DNA of 64,000 nucleotides, from the NCBI GenBank assembly GCA_034520625.1, contig JAXHNI010000009.1, positions 310,001 to 374,000 of the forward strand. Direction: 5' to 3'. Under the pieces are notes generated by a model, which worked only from the letters and a program-made list of their open reading frames with translations, did not search any database and had not been told where the DNA came from. Source of the DNA: JAANXG01 sp034520625 (GTDB lineage Bacteria; Pseudomonadota; Gammaproteobacteria; Arenicellales; JAANXG01). The position numbers and the translations under genes were made by a program. Shown one piece after another: positions 27,284-35,279 of the stretch; within the stretch, counting starts at the first letter, position 1; each line of letters opens with the position of its first letter.

Positions 27284-28693
27284 CTAAACGCTGTAGTACA
27301 GATCGAACTCCAGCGGATGGGTTGTCATGCGCATGGCGGTGACTTCCTCCATCTTGAGCCGGATGTAGGCGTCGATAGTGTCGTCGTTGAATACCCCGCC
27401 GGCCTTGAGGAACTCGCGGTCCTTGTCCAGGGCATCCAGGGCGACGTCCAGGCTGTGCGCCACGGTGGGTACCTTGGCCTCTTCCTCGGGCGGCAGGTCG
27501 TACAAGTCCTTGTCCAGGGATTCGCCGGGATGGATCTTGTTCATGATCCCGTCCAGGCCGGCCATGAGCATGGACACGAAAGTGAAGTACGGGTTGCCGG
27601 TGGAGTCCGGGAAGCGCACCTCGATCCGGCGGCCTTTCGGATTGGCCACGTAGGGAATCCGGCAGGAGGCCGAGCGGTTGCGCGCCGAGTAGGCCAGCAG
27701 CACCGGGGCCTCGAAGCCGGGCACCAGGCGCTTGTAGCTGTTGGTGGAGGCGTTGGAAAAAGCGTTGATGGCGCGGGCGTGCTTGAAGATGCCGCCGATA
27801 TAGTACAGCGCGGTTTCGCTCAGTCCGCCGTACTCGTCCCCCGCGAACAGGTTCTTGCCGTCCTTCGCCAGGGACTGGTGCACGTGCATGCCGCTGCCGT
27901 TGTCGCCCACCACGGGCTTGGGCATGAAAGTGGCGGTCTTGCCGTGCTGGTGCGCCACGTTGTGGACGCAGTACTTGTAGATCTGAAGCTCGTCCGCCTT
28001 CCTGACCAGGGTGTTGAACAGGGTGCCGATCTCGTTCTGGCCGGCGGTGGCCACCTCGTGGTGGTGCACTTCGGTCATCACGCCCATTTCCTCGAGGGCC
28101 AGGCACATGGCCGAGCGCAGGTCCTGGAACGAGTCCACCGGCGGAACCGGGAAGTAGCCGCCTTTCACAGCGGGCCGGTGGCCGAGGTTCCGCTCGTCGT
28201 ACAGGGTGCCGGTGTTCCAGCTCGCTTCCATGGAGTCGATTTCATAGAAGGCGCCCTTGATGTCGATTTCCCAGCGCACGTCGTCGAAAACGAAGAACTC
28301 CGGCTCCGGCCCGAAATAGGCCGTGTCGGCGATGCCGGTGGACTTCATGTAGGCTTCCGCGCGCTTGGCGATGGACCGCGGATCCCGCTCGTAGCCCTGC
28401 ATGCTCGACGGCTCGATGACGTCGCAGCGCACCAGCAGCGTCTTCTCCAGCATGAAGGGATCCACTACGGCGGTCTCGCTGTCGGGCATCAGGATCATGT
28501 CGGACTCGTTGATGCCTTTCCAGCCGGAAATGGACGAGCCGTCGAACATCTTGCCGTCCTCGAAACTGGACTCGTCGATAACGTGCGCCGGCATCGAAAC
28601 GTGCTGCTCTTTCCCCCGGGTGTCGGTGAATCGAAGGTCGACGAATTTGATGTCTTCGTCTTTGATCATTGTCAGAATATTCGCCCCGGACAT
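27284..28693 (-). CDS. glnA: Glutamine synthetase, type I
   Basis: ATP-dependent ligation of ammonia to glutamate, the main ammonium-assimilation step. The 469 aa length equals enteric GlnA (469). Landmarks: FTDTRGKEQHVS, MFDGSSISGWKGI, FGPEPEFFVFDDVRW, NEIGTLFNTL, GSGMHVHQSL, and the ATP-binding block beginning KRLVPGFEAPV and ending at RNRSAS. The adenylylation tyrosine is present in DKDLYDLPPEE, so activity should be tuned by GlnE. Upstream is a sigma-54 promoter with two NtrC sites, and ntrB-ntrC follow downstream, the classic glnA-ntrB-ntrC order. The ATG at 28693 has GAGGA upstream. The mRNA leader is long, about 185 bases. Confidence 0.98.
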   Translation of the reverse strand: MSGANILTMIKDEDIKFVDLRFTDTRGKEQHVSMPAHVIDESSFEDGKMFDGSSISGWKGINESDMILMPDSETAVVDPFMLEKTLLVRCDVIEPSSMQGYERDPRSIAKRAEAYMKSTGIADTAYFGPEPEFFVFDDVRWEIDIKGAFYEIDSMEASWNTGTLYDERNLGHRPAVKGGYFPVPPVDSFQDLRSAMCLALEEMGVMTEVHHHEVATAGQNEIGTLFNTLVRKADELQIYKYCVHNVAHQHGKTATFMPKPVVGDNGSGMHVHQSLAKDGKNLFAGDEYGGLSETALYYIGGIFKHARAINAFSNASTNSYKRLVPGFEAPVLLAYSARNRSASCRIPYVANPKGRRIEVRFPDSTGNPYFTFVSMLMAGLDGIMNKIHPGESLDKDLYDLPPEEEAKVPTVAHSLDVALDALDKDREFLKAGGVFNDDTIDAYIRLKMEEVTAMRMTTHPLEFDLYYSV

Positions 28694-28888
28694 ATTGCTT
28701 ATCCTCGCTTGTAAATTTGGTTGAGATGAATTCAGTCAAGTCGTTTCGCCGCGCTCCGATTGCCGGCGCCGCCCCGCTCCGGATCGATGATTGGCGAAAC
28801 GCTGCGGTCGTCGATGGCTCGCGGTGGCGTCGGACGCGCGGGCGTCCGGCGCCGGAAATCGCATCGCGTCAGAGACGCACTATTTCGA

Positions 28889-28904
28889 AGCAGGAATCGT
28901 GCCA
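28889..28904 (-). promoter_or_regulatory. Sigma-54 promoter of glnA
   Basis: On the minus strand TGGCACGATTCCTGCT matches the -24/-12 consensus TGGCACGRNNNTTGCW with a single mismatch, and the GG and GC doublets have the required spacing. Transcription would start near 28878. The 28694-29005 gap otherwise holds only the leader and the two NtrC sites described separately. Confidence 0.9.
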
Positions 28905-28958
28905 GGAAACGTATCGGGCGCTAATGCACCCTGGTGGGTCGGGCGCTGCTCCCGAAGC

Positions 28959-28975
28959 TGCACACGTTTAGTGCA
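28959..28975. promoter_or_regulatory. NtrC binding site 1 upstream of glnA
   Basis: The 17-base palindrome TGCACACGTTTAGTGCA has perfect TGCAC/GTGCA half-sites at NtrC spacing. Its centre is about 89 bases upstream of the predicted start of transcription, a normal enhancer position. Confidence 0.85.
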
Positions 28976-28988
28976 TATTGGACAGCAG

Positions 28989-29005
28989 CGCACCTCTATG
29001 GTGCG
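28989..29005. promoter_or_regulatory. NtrC binding site 2 upstream of glnA
   Basis: The 17-base palindrome CGCACCTCTATGGTGCG has six-base half-sites. Its centre is exactly 30 bases (three helical turns) from site 1, the side-by-side arrangement known for the E. coli glnA enhancer. It directly abuts the stop codon of the tusA-like gene. Confidence 0.85.
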
Positions 29006-29242
29006 TTACGGGTCGCCGACCCGGATGCGCATGCGGATGTCTGTCCCGTTCTCCTCCGTGGATATGATCCGGTGGCCGTGTATCCGGCACCAGGCGGGGA
29101 TATCGTGCAACGCGCCGGGATCGGTGGCGAGGACTTCGAACTCGTCGCCGGGGGCCAGGCGCTTGATGTGCTCCTGGGCGCGGATGACCGGCATGGGGCA
29201 GATCAGGTTCCGGGCGTCGAGCTCGCGAGCTAGACGTGCCAT
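29006..29242 (-). CDS. TusA-like sulfurtransferase (SirA/YeeD fold)
   Basis: Small sulfur carrier of 78 aa. LDARNLICPMPVIRAQEHIK contains the CPxPV motif in which the cysteine carries a persulfide, and the rest (GDEFEVLATDPGALHDIPAWC...GHRIIS) follows the TusA fold. It overlaps the end of the PP-loop gene by 13 bases, so the two are translationally coupled, and a sulfur-relay partnership is likely: TusA-like protein delivering persulfide sulfur to the PP-loop enzyme. ATG 29242 has no strong ribosome site, in keeping with coupling. It is not TusA of the classical mnmA pathway with any certainty, because tusBCDE are not nearby. Confidence 0.9.
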   Translation of the reverse strand: MARLARELDARNLICPMPVIRAQEHIKRLAPGDEFEVLATDPGALHDIPAWCRIHGHRIISTEENGTDIRMRIRVGDP

Positions 29243-30285
29243 TGTGCCGGCATCTCGCTGAGCGGAAACGGCGTCACGGTGAGAACATCCTCGGCGCCGT
29301 CGACGCCGCGGACCCTGACCGACACCTCTTCGGCGTCGCGGCCCTGGCCGTAGCGGGCCGTGATCCGCGCCGCCGTCTCCAGATCCCTGCCATCGGGCTC
29401 GCCCTGGATGAGGGCCAGCGGACCGCTGTGGCTCTCGGCGATCAGGTGGGTGAATCGGTTGCGATAGCCGCTCAAGTAGTTGGTTTCCCCGGCGTCGCGG
29501 GCGACGATGAGCTTGTAGCGGTCGTTCGGCCGGATGTGCCGGCCGACTTTCAGGAGCATGATGTCGTCCAGGTCATAGTCCCGCGACTCCCGGTGTGACC
29601 ACAGATCCTTGAGCTTGGCGCTGTAGTTGCGGTCGGTGAGGAAGCAGCAGCCGCCGGCGGGCTGGGCGTAGTCCTCGATCCCGAACCGCGCCGCCAGGGC
29701 CATCTGCTTGCGGCGGCTCCGGCCCTCGATGTCACCCAGCGCCTCGCGGTCCACCCAGCCCTCGCGCTCGGGAAGCGTGGGCTCGAGGTTCTTCGCGCAC
29801 AGCGGCCGCAGGAGCCGGTCGAATGCGCCGGACTCGCTCTGGACGACGGGCAGCTTTTCCTTTGTCTGGGACTTGGGCCGCTGGCCGATCACCTCCCCGG
29901 TGATGATGAAGTCGAAGCCGTTGGCCTCCATCCATTCCCGGGCCTTGCCCACCATGAACCCCTTGCAGTCCAGGCAGGGGTTCAAATTGGCGCCGTAACC
30001 GTGCCTGGGGTTCAACACCACCGACTTGTACTCCTCGATCACGTCGATGATATGCAGCTTGATGCCGAGCTGCTCCGCGGTCCAAAGCGCGTTGTTGCGC
30101 CTGGGTCGCTCCCGCTTGTTGTTGCGGATGGCGTGGGTGTGGCCCTCCACGCAGAACCCGGTGAAGAAATTCAGCCCTTCCACGTGCACCCCCTGGTCGA
30201 GCATGAGCCGGGCGGCGAGCATGGAGTCGAGGCCGCCGGAGATCAGGGCCACGGCTTTCGGTTGTCGATGTCCGGGTGTATTCAT
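29230..30285 (-). CDS. PP-loop ATPase, ThiI/MnmA-related sulfur-transfer enzyme
   Basis: A 351 aa enzyme likely to adenylate and thiolate a substrate, probably tRNA. The PP-loop is ALISGGLDSMLAARLML. Cysteines that could act in sulfur transfer are in NPCLDCKGFM (CxxC) and GGCCFLTD. VITGEVIGQRPKSQ resembles the conserved block of thiouridylases. The C-terminal third (VGRHIRPNDRYKLIVARDAGE...) looks like a substrate-binding add-on. Databases tend to label such proteins tRNA methylaminomethyl-thiouridylate methyltransferase, which is probably wrong in chemistry. I start at ATG 30285; the frame is open further upstream but runs through a terminator hairpin. The tusA-like gene overlaps its end. 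The modified position is unknown. Confidence 0.82.
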   Translation of the reverse strand: MNTPGHRQPKAVALISGGLDSMLAARLMLDQGVHVEGLNFFTGFCVEGHTHAIRNNKRERPRRNNALWTAEQLGIKLHIIDVIEEYKSVVLNPRHGYGANLNPCLDCKGFMVGKAREWMEANGFDFIITGEVIGQRPKSQTKEKLPVVQSESGAFDRLLRPLCAKNLEPTLPEREGWVDREALGDIEGRSRRKQMALAARFGIEDYAQPAGGCCFLTDRNYSAKLKDLWSHRESRDYDLDDIMLLKVGRHIRPNDRYKLIVARDAGETNYLSGYRNRFTHLIAESHSGPLALIQGEPDGRDLETAARITARYGQGRDAEEVSVRVRGVDGAEDVLTVTPFPLSEMPAQWHV

Positions 30286-30361
30286 GGGTGCGCTGGCCGG
30301 GGAGCCGGCCGGGAAGCATTGTGTGGCTCGGTGCCACCGGAACCCTGGAGCAGCAGGCGAT

Positions 30362-30400
30362 AAAAATGCAAAAGGACCCCGAAATCGGGGCCCTTTTGCA
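30362..30400 (-). terminator. Intrinsic terminator in the leader of the PP-loop gene
   Basis: Reading the minus strand, TGCAAAAGG pairs with CCTTTTGCA (30400-30392 with 30375-30367), the inner part adds CCCCGA with TCGGGG, and ATTTTTA follows. The T-run exists only on this strand. No minus-strand gene lies upstream (glyQ is divergent), so the terminator must act on a short RNA or attenuate the PP-loop/tusA-like operon. Confidence 0.8.
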
Positions 30401-30474
30401 TTCACTTCAGGCGAAATGCTCGCCTGCTCCTCCTCGGTGACTTGGGCTTGTACCCCAGTCGGGAGACGCACCTT
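30362..30474 (-). ncRNA. Candidate structured leader or small RNA
   Basis: On the minus strand three stems precede the terminator: GGTG (30472-30469) with CACC (30439-30436) enclosing the hairpin GACTGGGG...CCCAAGTC (30460-30439), then CAGGCGA with TCGCCTG (30426-30408). The order stem, stem, terminator before a start codon resembles a transcription-attenuating riboswitch, or a free small RNA. I do not recognise the family and found no confident promoter. The rest of the 30286-30594 gap holds a TATAAT box for glyQ at 30556-30561. Confidence 0.4.
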
Positions 30475-30594
30475 ATCCCAAAATTCCGGTGCTGTCTAAT
30501 GTCCGGGCACGGCCCGGAACCGCAATCCCCCACGACTGATGCCGGGTCGACAGGCTATAATCCGCCGTTTTTCCGGACCGGATTAGACGCCAGC

Positions 30595-31497
30595 GTGAAT
30601 TTTCAGGAGCTGATTCTTTCTTTCCAGCGGTTCTGGGCGGGCCAGGGCTGCGTGCTCATCCAGCCCTACGACATGGAAGTCGGCGCCGGCACCTTTCACG
30701 TGGCGACGTTCCTGAAGGCCGTGGGACCCGAGCCCTGGAACGCGGCCTACGTTCAGCCGTCCAGGCGTCCCACGGACGGGCGCTATGGCGACAACCCCAA
30801 CCGTCTGCAGCATTACTACCAGTTCCAGGTGGTGATGAAACCCTCGCCTCCGGATTTTCAGGACAAGTTTCTCGAGTCGCTGCGCGATCTGGGGCTGGAT
30901 CCGCTCAAGCACGACATCCGCTTCGTGGAGGACGACTGGGAATCCCCCACCCTCGGGGCCTGGGGCCTTGGCTGGGAAGTCTGGCTGAACGGCATGGAGA
31001 TCGCGCAGTTCACCTACTTCCAGCAGGCGGGCGGGCTGGACTGCGACCCCGTCATGGGGGAGATCACTTACGGGCTGGAGCGGATTGCGATGTATCTGCA
31101 GGACGTCGCCAGCGTCTACGACCTGATCTGGACCGAGGGCCCCCAGGGTCCCGTGACCTACGGGGATATCTACCACCAGAACGAGGCCGAACAGTCGGCC
31201 TATAATTTCGAGCACGCGGACGTTGAATTCCTGTTCCGCGCCTTCGACCACTGCGAGAGCCAGGCGGACCACCTGGCCGGACTCGGTCTGCCCCTGCCCG
31301 CCTACGAGCAGGTCCTCAAGGCATCCCACACCTTCAACCTGCTCGACGCCCGCCACGCTCTGTCGGTGACCGAACGCCAGCGCTACATACTGCGCGTCCG
31401 GAACCTGGCCCGCGCCGCCGCCCGGGCCTACTACGAATCCCGGGAAAAGCTCGGATTTCCGCTGCAGCGAGAGTCCCGGGGAGTGTCCCATGGCTGA
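30595..31497 (+). CDS. glyQ: Glycyl-tRNA synthetase alpha subunit
   Basis: Catalytic subunit of the alpha2-beta2 glycyl-tRNA synthetase that activates glycine, 300 aa. The sequence follows E. coli GlyQ almost throughout: FQELILSFQRFWAGQGCV, QPYDMEVGAGTFH, YVQPSRRPTDGRYGDNPNRL, YYQFQVVMKPSP, LGWEVWLNGMEIAQFTYFQQ, TYGLERIAMYLQ, and FNLLDARHALSVTERQRYI. I choose GTG 30595 because it gives the family start; longer frames upstream run through non-conserved sequence. A TATAAT box is 34 bases upstream. The gene overlaps glyS by eight bases, keeping the two subunits in balance. Confidence 0.97.
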   Translation: MNFQELILSFQRFWAGQGCVLIQPYDMEVGAGTFHVATFLKAVGPEPWNAAYVQPSRRPTDGRYGDNPNRLQHYYQFQVVMKPSPPDFQDKFLESLRDLGLDPLKHDIRFVEDDWESPTLGAWGLGWEVWLNGMEIAQFTYFQQAGGLDCDPVMGEITYGLERIAMYLQDVASVYDLIWTEGPQGPVTYGDIYHQNEAEQSAYNFEHADVEFLFRAFDHCESQADHLAGLGLPLPAYEQVLKASHTFNLLDARHALSVTERQRYILRVRNLARAAARAYYESREKLGFPLQRESRGVSHG

Positions 31498-33592
31498 CCG
31501 CGACGATGTTCTGTTCGAGCTCGGCACCGAGGAGCTGCCGCCCCGGGCGCTGCGCCGGCTGATGGACGCGCTGGTGGACGGCTTTCGCCAAGGGCTGGAC
31601 CGGGAGAGCATCGAATACGTGGCCGCGGAGGGTTTCGCCACGCCGCGGCGGCTGGCGGTACTGGTCACCGGCTGCGCCGTCAATCAGCCCGAGACCGAAT
31701 CGGAGCGCCTCGGACCGGCGGTGGCCGCCGCCTTCGATGCCGACGGCGCGCCCACCGCGGCGGCGGAGGGTTTCGCCCGCTCCTGCGGCGTGGCCGTGGA
31801 CGCGCTGGCGCGCATCCCCACCGACAAAGGCGAGCGGCTGGCGTACCGGTGGCGTGAACCCGGGCAGCGAAGCGTGGACCTGCTACCACGCGTCGCCGAG
31901 CAGGCGGTTCACGGTCTGCCGATTCCCAAGCGCATGCGCTGGGGCGCGTCCAGCGTCCAGTTCGTGCGCCCGGCGCACTGGCTGGTGTTCCTGATGGGTG
32001 ACGAGATCGTGCCTTGCGAGCTGCTCGGCCTGCGCGCCGACCGGCGCACGCGGGGCCACCGGTTTCACTGCACCGGCTCGCTGGTGCTGCAGCGACCCGG
32101 GGAGTATGAACGGCGGCTCCGGGAGGAAGGGTTCGTCGTCGCGCGGCTCGACGAGCGCAAGGAATCGATACGCGCCCAGGTGCGGGAGCTGGCGCGCGAG
32201 GCCGGCGGCGAAGCACACGCGCCGGAAGACCTGCTCGATGAAGTCACTGCCCTCACCGAATGGCCGGTGGCGATCCAGGGTACGTTTGACGAGGCCTTTC
32301 TGGACGTGCCCGTGGAGCTGCTGGTGTTGACTATGAGGCAGGACCAGCGCTATTTCCCGGTATTCAACCAGTCCGGCCGGCTTATGAACCGATTCATCGC
32401 GGTCGCCAACATCGACAGCTCGGACCCGGACGTCGTCCGGCAAGGGAACGAGCGGGTGATCCGGCCCCGGTTCGCGGACGCCAAATTTTTCTGGGATCGC
32501 GATCGCAGCCGGCCCCTGCTTGACCGCCTCGAGGACCTGAAGCAGGTGGTGTTCCAGAAACAGCTGGGCAGCATGTACGACAAGTCCGCCCGCGTGGCGG
32601 CGCTGGCATCCGACATCGGCCTGCTGACCGGTGCCGACACCGACAAGGCGGCCCGCGCCGGCTGGCTGTCGCGCTGCGACCTGGTCACGGAGACCGTGTT
32701 CGAGTTTCCCGGGATGCAGGGCATCGCCGGCCGCTGCCTGCTGACCCACGAGAAAGCCGACCCCGAACTGGCCCGGGCCATGGACGAGTTCTACATGCCG
32801 CGCCACGCCGGTGACGAGCTTCCCCGGACCCGGGTGGGCACGGCGGTTTCCCTCGCGGAGAAGCTGGACACGCTCACGGGAATCTTTGCCATCGGCGAGA
32901 GCCCCTCGGGGGACAAGGATCCGTACGCCCTCCGGCGGGCCGCGCTGGGCGCCCTGCGCATTCTCAGGGAACAACGGCTGCGGGTGCCGTTGTGGGCCGT
33001 GCTGCAGATCGCCGCCAACCGCCTGGATGAATCACTCCGGCACGAAGGCACCGTCGATGCCGTGTATGCTTTCATGATGGACCGCTTGCGGGGAATCTAT
33101 CTGGACGACGGCGTCGACGCCGGCGTGTTCAATGCGGTCCTTGGCGTAGCGCCCACCACGGTGGCGGAGGTCGATGAACGGGTGGCGGCGGTGACCGGGT
33201 TCCGTGCCCTGCCCGAGGCCGGTGCCCTGGCCGAGGCCAGTAAGCGGGCCCGCAATATTCTGCGCAAGGCGGAGTTCGACGACGAGGACGCCGAGGTCGA
33301 CGCATCGCTGCTTACCGACCCCGCGGAAGTACAGTTGCACGAGCAGACGACGGCGCTGGAGCGCCAGATCGACCCGCTGCTGGAATCCGGGGACTTTGAC
33401 GCAGCTCTGAAGCTGCTGGCGGGGCTGCGAAATCCCCTCGACAGGTTCTTCGAGGAAGTCATGGTGATGGTCGAAGACTCTGCAGTTCGCGACAACCGGC
33501 TCGCCCTCTTGGGGCGGCTGAGCGGCCTGTTTCTGCGGGTGGCGGACATCTCGCAGCTGCAGATTTCCACCCGGCAGGGCCGGGGGGCGTAA
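31490..33592 (+). CDS. glyS: Glycyl-tRNA synthetase beta subunit
   Basis: tRNA-binding subunit of the heterotetrameric glycyl-tRNA synthetase, 700 aa (E. coli 689). Family segments are DVLFELGTEELPPRALRRL at the N-terminus, ATPRRLAVLV, PIPKRMRWG, VPVELLVLTMRQDQRYFPVF, NIDSSDPDVVRQGNERVIRP, AKFFWDRDRS, LSRCDLVTETVFEFPGMQG, and SGDKDPYALRRAALG. The C-terminal anticodon-binding helical domain ends FFEEVMVMVEDSAVRDNRLALL. The ATG overlaps the glyQ end and the stop overlaps the gmhB start (TAATG), so glyQ-glyS-gmhB-plsC form one operon. Confidence 0.97.
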   Translation: MADRDDVLFELGTEELPPRALRRLMDALVDGFRQGLDRESIEYVAAEGFATPRRLAVLVTGCAVNQPETESERLGPAVAAAFDADGAPTAAAEGFARSCGVAVDALARIPTDKGERLAYRWREPGQRSVDLLPRVAEQAVHGLPIPKRMRWGASSVQFVRPAHWLVFLMGDEIVPCELLGLRADRRTRGHRFHCTGSLVLQRPGEYERRLREEGFVVARLDERKESIRAQVRELAREAGGEAHAPEDLLDEVTALTEWPVAIQGTFDEAFLDVPVELLVLTMRQDQRYFPVFNQSGRLMNRFIAVANIDSSDPDVVRQGNERVIRPRFADAKFFWDRDRSRPLLDRLEDLKQVVFQKQLGSMYDKSARVAALASDIGLLTGADTDKAARAGWLSRCDLVTETVFEFPGMQGIAGRCLLTHEKADPELARAMDEFYMPRHAGDELPRTRVGTAVSLAEKLDTLTGIFAIGESPSGDKDPYALRRAALGALRILREQRLRVPLWAVLQIAANRLDESLRHEGTVDAVYAFMMDRLRGIYLDDGVDAGVFNAVLGVAPTTVAEVDERVAAVTGFRALPEAGALAEASKRARNILRKAEFDDEDAEVDASLLTDPAEVQLHEQTTALERQIDPLLESGDFDAALKLLAGLRNPLDRFFEEVMVMVEDSAVRDNRLALLGRLSGLFLRVADISQLQISTRQGRGA

Positions 33593-34167
33593 TGAGGCTG
33601 GCAATCCTGGATCGCGACGGGGTCATCAACGAAGATTCCCCGGACTTCGTCAAAACACCCGAGCAGTGGGTGCCCATTCCAGGCAGCCTGGAAGCCATCG
33701 CGCGGTTGTGCCGGGCGGAGTACCGCGTGGTCATCATTACCAACCAGTCCGGGGTGGGCCGCGGCCTGTTCACGCTGGACATGATGAACAAGATCAACAT
33801 GCGCATGTTCGAGCTCATCAACCAGAAGGGCGGAGAAATCGATGCATTGCTGTTTTGCCCGCATACCCCGGACGCTGGCTGCGAGTGCCGCAAGCCGAAG
33901 CCGGGGATGTTCAATGAGCTGGCGCGCCGATTGAAGGTCAACCTGACCGGCATACCCGCGGTGGGAGACTCGATCCGCGACCTCGAAGCCGCTGTCGCCG
34001 CCGGCGCGGCGCCGGTGCTGGTGCGGACGGGTCAGGGTGAGAAGACGCTGGAAGCCGTCCGGCGGGACGGCAGCGAGCGGCTGAAGCGGGTGCCGGTTTA
34101 CGACAACCTGGCGGCTTTCGTGGATAACCACATGCTGGACGACGCCGCCCGCGCCATCATCCGCTGA
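33592..34167 (+). CDS. gmhB: D-glycero-beta-D-manno-heptose-1,7-bisphosphate 7-phosphatase
   Basis: HAD-family phosphatase of ADP-heptose synthesis for the lipopolysaccharide core, 191 aa (E. coli 191). The nucleophile motif is LAILDRDGVINEDSPDFV, the zinc-binding motif is CPHTPDAGCECRKPKPGMF (C-x-H ... C-x-C), and the late HAD aspartate is in VGDSIRDLEAA. These place it in GmhB rather than histidinol phosphatase. Its presence implies a Gram-negative outer membrane with heptosylated LPS. The start overlaps the glyS stop by one base. The next gene, plsC, starts 14 bases downstream, so LPS and phospholipid synthesis genes share the transcript. Confidence 0.95.
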   Translation: MRLAILDRDGVINEDSPDFVKTPEQWVPIPGSLEAIARLCRAEYRVVIITNQSGVGRGLFTLDMMNKINMRMFELINQKGGEIDALLFCPHTPDAGCECRKPKPGMFNELARRLKVNLTGIPAVGDSIRDLEAAVAAGAAPVLVRTGQGEKTLEAVRRDGSERLKRVPVYDNLAAFVDNHMLDDAARAIIR

Positions 34168-34181
34168 GCGGCCCGACGGTT

Positions 34182-34910
34182 ATGGTGCAGTGGATTCGCT
34201 CGCTGGTGTTCTTCGCCGGGATGCTGGTGAGCGCAATCCTCTATACGCCGGTGGCGCTGGCCGCTTCCCCCCTCCCGGCGGTGACACGCTCCAATATCAT
34301 AGGCTGGTGGGCGAAAATGATCGTGGCCTGGCTGCGTATCACCTGCGGCCTGAGGCATCGTGTCGTGGGACTGGAGAACCTGCCGCCGCACCCCTGTGTG
34401 ATTCTTTCCAAGCACCAGTCCGCCTGGGAGACCATCGCCTACCAGGCAATCTTCCCGGCCCAGGCCTGGGTCCTGAAACGCGAGTTGTTGTGGATCCCCC
34501 TGTTCGGCTGGGGACTGGCAGCAACACGGCCCATCGCCATCGACCGCAAGGCCGGCGTGCGCGCCCTGGATGATGTCGTGAAGCAGGGCACCGAGCGCCT
34601 GGCGGGCGGGCGCTATGTCGTGGTGTTTCCCGAGGGGACAAGGATGCCGCCCGGTGAGCGGGGCCGCTACAACCCCGGCGGCGCCATGCTGGCCGCCCGG
34701 GCCGGCGTGCCGGTGGCGCCGGTGGCGCACAACTCCGGCAGTTACTGGCGGCGGCGCGGGTTCATGAAACGGTCGGGCGTCATCGAGGTCCGGGTCGGGC
34801 CGCCGATCGACGTGGAGGGCAGGCGCGCCAAGCAGATCAATGCCGAGGCCGAGGCCTGGATCGAGGGGCAGATGGTGGAGCTGGAGCCGGGCCTGCACGA
34901 GGCGCACTGA
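34182..34910 (+). CDS. plsC: 1-acyl-sn-glycerol-3-phosphate acyltransferase
   Basis: Membrane-bound acyltransferase converting lysophosphatidic acid to phosphatidic acid, 242 aa. The N-terminus has a membrane segment (SLVFFAGMLVSAILYTPVALA). Motif I is SKHQSAWET, a variant of the usual HX4D with Glu in the acidic position, as in many gammaproteobacterial PlsC proteins. Motif II-III are present as RPIAIDRKAG and FPEGTRMPPGE, and motif IV as VAPVAHNSG. It ends the glyQ-glyS-gmhB-plsC operon. Three to four paralogues of this family may exist in such genomes, so the gene symbol is assigned by similarity only. Confidence 0.88.
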   Translation: MVQWIRSLVFFAGMLVSAILYTPVALAASPLPAVTRSNIIGWWAKMIVAWLRITCGLRHRVVGLENLPPHPCVILSKHQSAWETIAYQAIFPAQAWVLKRELLWIPLFGWGLAATRPIAIDRKAGVRALDDVVKQGTERLAGGRYVVVFPEGTRMPPGERGRYNPGGAMLAARAGVPVAPVAHNSGSYWRRRGFMKRSGVIEVRVGPPIDVEGRRAKQINAEAEAWIEGQMVELEPGLHEAH

Positions 34911-34950
34911 GCCCCGGGGCTTGCCACGGGTTTCGGCGACGCGGTAGTGG

Positions 34951-35113
34951 CCCGGTTTGAGCACCGGTGCCATGGACTGGGCCGGTGCCGGGGGTCGTCC
35001 CCCAGGGCCGCTGTAAATACATCCGTGTACGCTCTGGCTCAAACATCCCTGTTTTCGACAGCCCTGGGGGATGACCCCCAGCACCGGCCCGATCGTGCAG
35101 GTCGTCAAACCGG
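34951..35113. repeat. Interspersed palindromic element, copy B
   Basis: Thirty-base arms at 34979-35008 and 35061-35090 pair at 28 positions. Outside them CCCGGTTTGA (34951) and TCAAACCGGG (35104) pair again, so the whole block could form a long cruciform. The inside, read on the minus strand, carries TGTCGAAAACAGGGATGTTT, GAGCCAGAGCGTACA and GGATGTATT, the same core as copy A. The rest of the 34911-35279 gap is non-coding, with a GTGACGTCAC palindrome near 35142. Confidence 0.85.
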
Positions 35114-35279
35114 GCATCCACCGCCGCGTGGGCGCTTGGCAGTGACGTCACACGTAAGTAAAGAGCAAAATCAACGCCGAGAGTCAAAAGCAGACCTCGC
35201 TATCGCCTGCTCGCTGAAGGAAGACATCATGCGCTCGTGATCCACGGGCACCCGCCCACTCAGCCGGGTCCGTCCGGTC

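Noticed and set aside
27012..28106. Extending ntrB upstream by about 365 codons
   Set aside because: The extension is antisense-in-frame to glnA coding sequence and contains no domain; NtrB of normal length starts at 27011.
28925..28938. Third NtrC site near glnA (TGCACCCTGGTGGG)
   Set aside because: Only one half-site is good; the other lacks GTGCA at proper spacing, and it lies close to the promoter.
30286..30471. Starting the PP-loop gene at 30471
   Set aside because: The added residues cover a structured leader with an intrinsic terminator hairpin and have no similarity to PP-loop proteins; ATG 30285 gives the expected N-terminus.
34911..35279. Short gene near the copy B palindrome
   Set aside because: Frames there run through both arms of the palindrome and have no ribosome site or family match.
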